A stretch of DNA of 10,052 nucleotides from the NCBI GenBank assembly GCA_002394165.1, contig DGTA01000053.1:1-10052 (forward strand), read 5' to 3'. This document shows, in pieces, positions 5,977-10,052 of this stretch. Source of the stretch: Lachnospiraceae bacterium UBA4348. GTDB taxonomy: Bacteria > Bacillota > Clostridia > Lachnospirales > Lachnospiraceae. Positions within the stretch are counted from its first letter, which is position 1, and the number at the start of each line of letters is the position of its first letter. A program made the translations under genes and the position numbers. Below the pieces are notes generated by a model. The model saw only the letters and a program-made list of their open reading frames with translations. It ran no database searches and was not told where the DNA came from.

Positions 5977-8463
5977 TTACTTGCTTTTTTTCTTGCTGGT
6001 AGACGGTACTTTCACTTCTACCTTGTCGAGATGCCAGATCTCGTCCACGTATTCGTGGATGGTGCGGTCGGAGGTGAACTTGCCGCTGGAGGCCATGTTG
6101 AGGATGGCCATCTTCGCCCAGCGTGCTTCGTCGCGGTAGGCTTCTTCTACGCGGCTCTGTGCTTCTGCGTAAGGCTTAAGGTCGCCCAGGATGAAGTACT
6201 GGTCGGCGCGGCCGTACTTGCTCGAAAGCAGGGAGTCGTAGATCTCGCGGAACAATTCCATGTCGCCGTTTGAGTAGGTGCCGTTGATCAGCTGCATCAG
6301 CACGGTGCGGATCTCCTGGTCCGTGTTGAAGTAGTAGTTCGGATCGTATCCGCCGTGGCGTTCGAACTCGATGACCTGGTCGGATGAGAAGCCGAAGATG
6401 AAGGCGTTCTCGGCGCCGACTTCCTCGACGATCTCAACGTTGGCGCCGTCCATGGTGCCAAGTGTGGGTGCACCGTTGAGCATGAACTTCATGTTGCCGG
6501 TACCGGAAGCTTCCTTACTGGCTGTGGAGATCTGCTCGGACACATCAGCTGCCGCGAAGATGATCTCGGCGTTGGAAACGCGGTAGTCCTCAATGAAGAC
6601 AACCTTGAGCTTGCCGTTGATGGAAGCGTCGTTGTTGATCACGTCCGCAACGGAGTTGATCAGCTTGATCGTGAGCTTCGCGCGGCGGTAACCGGCGGCT
6701 GCCTTGGCGCCGAAAATGAATGTCCTGGGATAGAAATCCATCTCCGGATGCTCTTTGATCTTGTTGTAGAGGTACATCACGTGCAGGATGTTCATCAGCT
6801 GGCGCTTGTACTCATGCAGACGCTTAACCTGCACATCGAAGATCGAGCGCGGGTCGACATCGATGCCGTTGTGCTCCTTGATGTAGGCCGCCAGGCGAAG
6901 CTTGTTCTGATACTTGATGTTCATGAACTCCTGCTGCGACTTGGGATCCTCGGCAAAGAGCTTCATCTTCGAGATCTGGGGCAGGTCGGTGATCCACTCG
7001 TCTCCGATGTGGTCCGTCACCCAGTCTGCCAGCAGCGGATTTCCGTGAAGCAGGAAGCGGCGCTGCGTGATGCCGTTGGTCTTGTTGTTGAACTTCTCCG
7101 GGAACATCAGATAGAAGTCATGCAGCTCCTGGTTCTTGAGGATCTCGGTATGAAGTCTTGCCACGCCGTTCACGCTGTAGCCGGCCACGATGGCCAGATG
7201 GGCCATCTTCACCTGGCCGTCGTAGATGATGGCCATGTTGGCGATCTTCTGCTGGTCACCCGGGAATTTCGCCTGGATATCCTGGATGAAGCGGCGGTTG
7301 ATCTCCTCGATGATCTGGTACACACGCGGAAGCAGTCTGGAGAACAGCTCGATGGGCCATTTTTCCAGTGCCTCGGACATGATGGTGTGGTTGGTGTAGG
7401 CGACGGTCTTGGTGGTCACTTCCCAGGCCTCGTCCCACTCCAGGCGCTCCTCGTCCAGAAGGATGCGCATCAGCTCCGCCACAGCGACGGTCGGATGGGT
7501 ATCGTTCATCTGGAAGGTAGCCTTCTCGTAGAACTTGCGGATATCATCGTGAGACTTCTTATATTTCTCGATGGCCGCCTGAACGCTGGCGGAAATGAAG
7601 AAGTACTGCTGTTTTAAGCGCAGCTCCTTGCCGGCATAGTGATTGTCGTTGGGATAAAGGACCTCAACGATATTCCTGGCCAGGTTCTCCTGCTCCACCG
7701 CCTTCTGGTAATCGCCCTTGTCAAAGGAATCGAGCTGGAAGTCGTTGATCGCCTCAGCGTCCCACACACGAAGGGTATCCACCAGGTGGTTGCCGTAGCC
7801 GACGACCGGGATATCAAACGGGACCGCCAGTACAGACTGGTATCCTTCCTGCACAAAGTGGTTGCGCCTGGTCTTCTCGTCGTATTCCACGCGCACGTAG
7901 CCGCCGAATTTAACTTCCTTGGCGTACTCGGGACGGCGAAGTTCGAAGGGATTGCCGTTCTTGAGCCAGTTATCCGGCACTTCCACCTGATAACCGTCCT
8001 TGATCTTCTGCTTGAACATACCGTAGCGGTAACGGATGCCGCAGCCGTAAGCCTGATAGCCGAGCGTTGCCAGCGAATCCAGGAAGCAGGCTGCCAGACG
8101 GCCCAGACCGCCGTTGCCCAGAGCGGCATCCGGCTCCTGGTCCTCGATCACGTTCAGGTCAAAGCCAAGCTCCTCGAGAGCTTCCTTGACTTCCTTGTAC
8201 GCGCACAGGTTGATCAGGTTGTTGCCCAGGGCACGTCCCATCAGGAACTCCATGGACATGTAGTAGACCATCTTGGGGTCGTCCTTGTCAAACTGCTTCT
8301 GGCTGGCCATCCAATCGTCGATGATCATATCCTTGACGGCATAGCCGACTGCCTGGAAGACCTGCTGCTGCGTCGCTTCCTCGATTCCCCTGCGGTAAAG
8401 GGTCCTTACGTTATCGATAACCGCCTGTTTGAAGGCTTTCTTGTTGATCGTTCTCTTCTCCAT
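5977..8463 (-). CDS. glgP: Glycogen/alpha-glucan phosphorylase (828 aa)
   Basis: This is a family GT35 phosphorylase. It removes terminal alpha-1,4-linked glucose from glycogen or maltodextrin with phosphate, releasing glucose-1-phosphate in the cytoplasm. The 828-residue length is normal for bacterial members. Family landmarks appear in order: GNGGLGRLAACFLDS (116-130), NDTHPTVAVAEL (320-331), YTNHTIMSEALEKWP (356-370), NKTNGITQRRF (460-470), KRLHEYKRQLMN (547-558), and the pyridoxal-phosphate signature EASGTGNMKFMLNG (651-664) with the cofactor lysine at K659. The C-terminus ends in a short Ser/Lys tail. The ATG at 8463-8461 has TAAGGAGG six bases upstream, overlapping the ileS stop, so it is probably translated from the ileS transcript. 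The gene ends 20 bases before a strong terminator. No glg synthesis or branching gene is in the window. Sequence alone does not separate glycogen from maltodextrin preference. Confidence 0.97.
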   Translation of the reverse strand: MEKRTINKKAFKQAVIDNVRTLYRRGIEEATQQQVFQAVGYAVKDMIIDDWMASQKQFDKDDPKMVYYMSMEFLMGRALGNNLINLCAYKEVKEALEELGFDLNVIEDQEPDAALGNGGLGRLAACFLDSLATLGYQAYGCGIRYRYGMFKQKIKDGYQVEVPDNWLKNGNPFELRRPEYAKEVKFGGYVRVEYDEKTRRNHFVQEGYQSVLAVPFDIPVVGYGNHLVDTLRVWDAEAINDFQLDSFDKGDYQKAVEQENLARNIVEVLYPNDNHYAGKELRLKQQYFFISASVQAAIEKYKKSHDDIRKFYEKATFQMNDTHPTVAVAELMRILLDEERLEWDEAWEVTTKTVAYTNHTIMSEALEKWPIELFSRLLPRVYQIIEEINRRFIQDIQAKFPGDQQKIANMAIIYDGQVKMAHLAIVAGYSVNGVARLHTEILKNQELHDFYLMFPEKFNNKTNGITQRRFLLHGNPLLADWVTDHIGDEWITDLPQISKMKLFAEDPKSQQEFMNIKYQNKLRLAAYIKEHNGIDVDPRSIFDVQVKRLHEYKRQLMNILHVMYLYNKIKEHPEMDFYPRTFIFGAKAAAGYRRAKLTIKLINSVADVINNDASINGKLKVVFIEDYRVSNAEIIFAAADVSEQISTASKEASGTGNMKFMLNGAPTLGTMDGANVEIVEEVGAENAFIFGFSSDQVIEFERHGGYDPNYYFNTDQEIRTVLMQLINGTYSNGDMELFREIYDSLLSSKYGRADQYFILGDLKPYAEAQSRVEEAYRDEARWAKMAILNMASSGKFTSDRTIHEYVDEIWHLDKVEVKVPSTSKKKSK

Positions 8464-8469
8464 CCGTTT

Positions 8470-8477
8470 CCTCCTTA
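8470..8477 (-). promoter_or_regulatory. glgP ribosome binding site overlapping the ileS stop codon
   Basis: TAAGGAGG, a full match to the usual anti-Shine-Dalgarno complement, spans 8477-8470. Its first three bases are the ileS stop codon TAA (8477-8475). Six bases (AAACGG) separate it from the glgP ATG. Ribosomes terminating on ileS sit on the glgP site, which suggests translational coupling. There is no room for a separate promoter between the stop and the start. Confidence 0.9.
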
Positions 8478-10052
8478 TTGCTTCTCAACGCCCATGGAGA
8501 CGCTTTCGCCGTTAATGTTCCAATCTTTCTCGTAACCGGCGGTGTTGCCCGTCACGATCTCATCAGCCAGCACATCGTGCCTGATCTGGTCGCCGAAGCG
8601 GTCCAGGATCTCGCGGATCTTCTCGGAGCCGCGGGCAAAGACCCTGATGCGGTCCGTCACTTCAAATCCGGCTTCTTTGCGCATGGTCTGGATCTTGCTG
8701 ATCAGTTCTCTTACGAAACCTTCCTCGATCAGTTCCGGTGTAAGATTGGTGTCAAGCACTACGCTCATCGTGTTGTCCGATTCAGAGACGAAGCCCGGGA
8801 TCTGCATGGGCTCGATGAGCAGGTCATCCGCGGTCAGCTCGACGGCGGTGCCGTTCACGTCGAAGCGCAGCGCTCCGTTTTCATTGAGTTCGTCCATGGC
8901 CGCGTTTCCGTCGACACTGGCAAGATACTGGCGGATCCCGCCAAGCTGCTTGCCGTATTTGGGTCCGACGGTGCGAAGCTGCGGCTTGAAGCTGTAGGAT
9001 GTAAACGCGCGCACATCCTCCGTGAAGGTGATCGCCTTCACATTCAGCTCATCGGTGACGATGTCGGCAAAATACTCCGGCAGCACGCGGTCCGTCTTCA
9101 CGAACATGCGGCCGATCGGCTGACGGATCTTGATATTGGCCGTATTCCTGCAGGCACGGCCCATCACGACGATCTTCAGCACCTCATCCATGTTCTCCTC
9201 GAGTTCAGGATCGATGAGGCTCTCATCCGCCGTCGGATAATCGCACAGATGGATGGATTCCTTCGCATCCGGATCCACGCTCTTGACGATGTTCTGGTAG
9301 ATCTCCTCCGTCATGAACGGGATCATGGGCGCCGCCGCCTTGCAGACATTGACCAGGGCGGTGTACAGGGTCATGTAGGCATTGATCTTGTCCTGCTCCA
9401 TTCCCTTGGCCCAGAAACGGTCACGGCAGCGTCTCACGTACCAGTTGCTCATGTCGTCCACAAAGCTCTCCAGAGCCTTCGAGGCTTCCGGGATCTTATA
9501 GGCGCCCAGGCAGCTGTCTGTCTCTTTGATCATCGAATTCATCTTGGAGAGCAGCCAGCGGTCCATCACCGGCAGCTTTTCAGGATCCAGCTGATATTTC
9601 GTCGGATCAAAGCTGTCAATATTGGCGTAAAGTACATAGAAAGCATAGGTATTCCACAGGGTGCCCAGGAACTTGCGCTGTCCCTCCTGGACCGCCTTCG
9701 CGTGGAACTTGTTGGGCAGCCAGGGCGCGCTGTTGGAATAGAAATACCAGCGGATCGCGTCTGCGCCGTGGGTATCGAGCGCATCGAACGGATCGACGGC
9801 ATTGCCCTTGGATTTGCTCATCTTTTCGCCGTTCTCATCCAGCACCAGGCCCAGAACGATGCAGTTCTTGAAAGCCGGGCGGTTGAACAGCAGCGTCGCC
9901 TCCGCGTGCAGGGAGTAGAACCAGCCTCTGGTCTGGTCGACGGCCTCGGAGATGAACTGAGCCGGGAACTGCTCCTCGAACAGCTCCTTGTTCTCAAACG
10001 GATAGTGCAGCTCCGCATAGGGGCAGGCACCGGAGTCGAACCAGCAGTCGAT
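8475..10052 (-). CDS. ileS: Isoleucyl-tRNA synthetase (C-terminal half, 5' end outside window)
   Basis: The window holds 525 codons, in frame to the right edge; full-length clostridial enzymes of this type are about 1040 residues. The enzyme charges tRNA-Ile with isoleucine in the cytoplasm. Counting from the window edge, WFDSG is at residues 4-8, DQTRGWFYSL at 39-48, and the class I KMSKS loop at 77-81 (9824-9810), which stabilises the aminoacyl-adenylate transition state. The anticodon-binding helical domain includes NWYVRR (203-208). The C-terminus continues with the beta-rich region of the longer, eukaryote-like type and shows no Cys-rich zinc finger. That domain plan suggests the type 2 IleS group, some members of which resist mupirocin; resistance is not shown here. 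A GTG at 9845 is internal, because the frame and the homology continue upstream of it. The HIGH motif and the editing domain lie outside the window. Confidence 0.97.
   Translation of the reverse strand: MDCWFDSGACPYAELHYPFENKELFEEQFPAQFISEAVDQTRGWFYSLHAEATLLFNRPAFKNCIVLGLVLDENGEKMSKSKGNAVDPFDALDTHGADAIRWYFYSNSAPWLPNKFHAKAVQEGQRKFLGTLWNTYAFYVLYANIDSFDPTKYQLDPEKLPVMDRWLLSKMNSMIKETDSCLGAYKIPEASKALESFVDDMSNWYVRRCRDRFWAKGMEQDKINAYMTLYTALVNVCKAAAPMIPFMTEEIYQNIVKSVDPDAKESIHLCDYPTADESLIDPELEENMDEVLKIVVMGRACRNTANIKIRQPIGRMFVKTDRVLPEYFADIVTDELNVKAITFTEDVRAFTSYSFKPQLRTVGPKYGKQLGGIRQYLASVDGNAAMDELNENGALRFDVNGTAVELTADDLLIEPMQIPGFVSESDNTMSVVLDTNLTPELIEEGFVRELISKIQTMRKEAGFEVTDRIRVFARGSEKIREILDRFGDQIRHDVLADEIVTGNTAGYEKDWNINGESVSMGVEKQ

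Noticed and set aside
7639..8535. Long plus-strand open frames over glgP (7639-8535 and 6748-7617)
   Set aside because: They lie wholly antisense to a well-conserved enzyme and give no recognisable protein. They are explained by the GC-biased third positions of glgP.
9843..9845. GTG at 9845 as the start of ileS
   Set aside because: The frame continues upstream to the window edge with conserved IleS sequence (WFDSG, DQTRGWFYSL), so the GTG is an internal valine just before KMSKS.

Overview
The window reads as a chromosomal segment of a Gram-positive, Lachnospiraceae-like Firmicute. The evidence is perfect or near-perfect Shine-Dalgarno sites, a sigma-A-type promoter, a clostridial-type isoleucyl-tRNA synthetase, a class II aldolase, and a large wall-anchored protein with a Thr/Pro/Glu/Ala stalk of the kind common in gut clostridia. 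Every convincing gene lies on the minus strand, so transcription runs from high to low coordinates. No gene on the plus strand is supported. No tRNA, rRNA, CRISPR array or complete transposon was seen.

In transcription order: (1) 10052-8475 is the C-terminal half of ileS, cut by the window edge. (2) 8463-5977 is a complete glycogen/alpha-glucan phosphorylase (glgP). Its TAAGGAGG ribosome site overlaps the ileS stop codon, so the two genes look co-transcribed and probably translationally coupled. (3) 5956-5903 is a 19-bp perfect-arm hairpin followed by six T's on the minus strand, a strong intrinsic terminator ending the ileS-glgP unit. (4) 5908-5670 is a noncoding tandem repeat array of about 82-83 bp per unit. 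It has two full copies, one partial copy abutting the terminator, and one decayed copy ending near the next promoter. (5) 5641-5613 is a TTTACA-N17-TATACT promoter. (6) 5544-181 encodes a 1787-residue secreted surface protein. (7) 180-84 is a short spacer. (8) 83-1 is the start of class II fructose-bisphosphate aldolase (fba), cut by the window edge.

The surface protein is the accessory element in an otherwise housekeeping region. It has a GTG start, a signal peptide, a 12-residue-repeat stalk, an N-terminal beta-rich region, a segment resembling a choice-of-anchor A domain, four tandem modules of about 130 residues, three Cna-B/SpaA-like modules with candidate isopeptide residues, and a C-terminal AKTGD/transmembrane/basic sorting signal. 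It is probably an adhesin or fimbria-like protein, but its ligand cannot be read from the sequence. The flanking metabolic genes (glycogen phosphorolysis and glycolysis) do not obviously connect to it. The least explained parts of the window are the structured intergenic repeat array and the four tandem modules.
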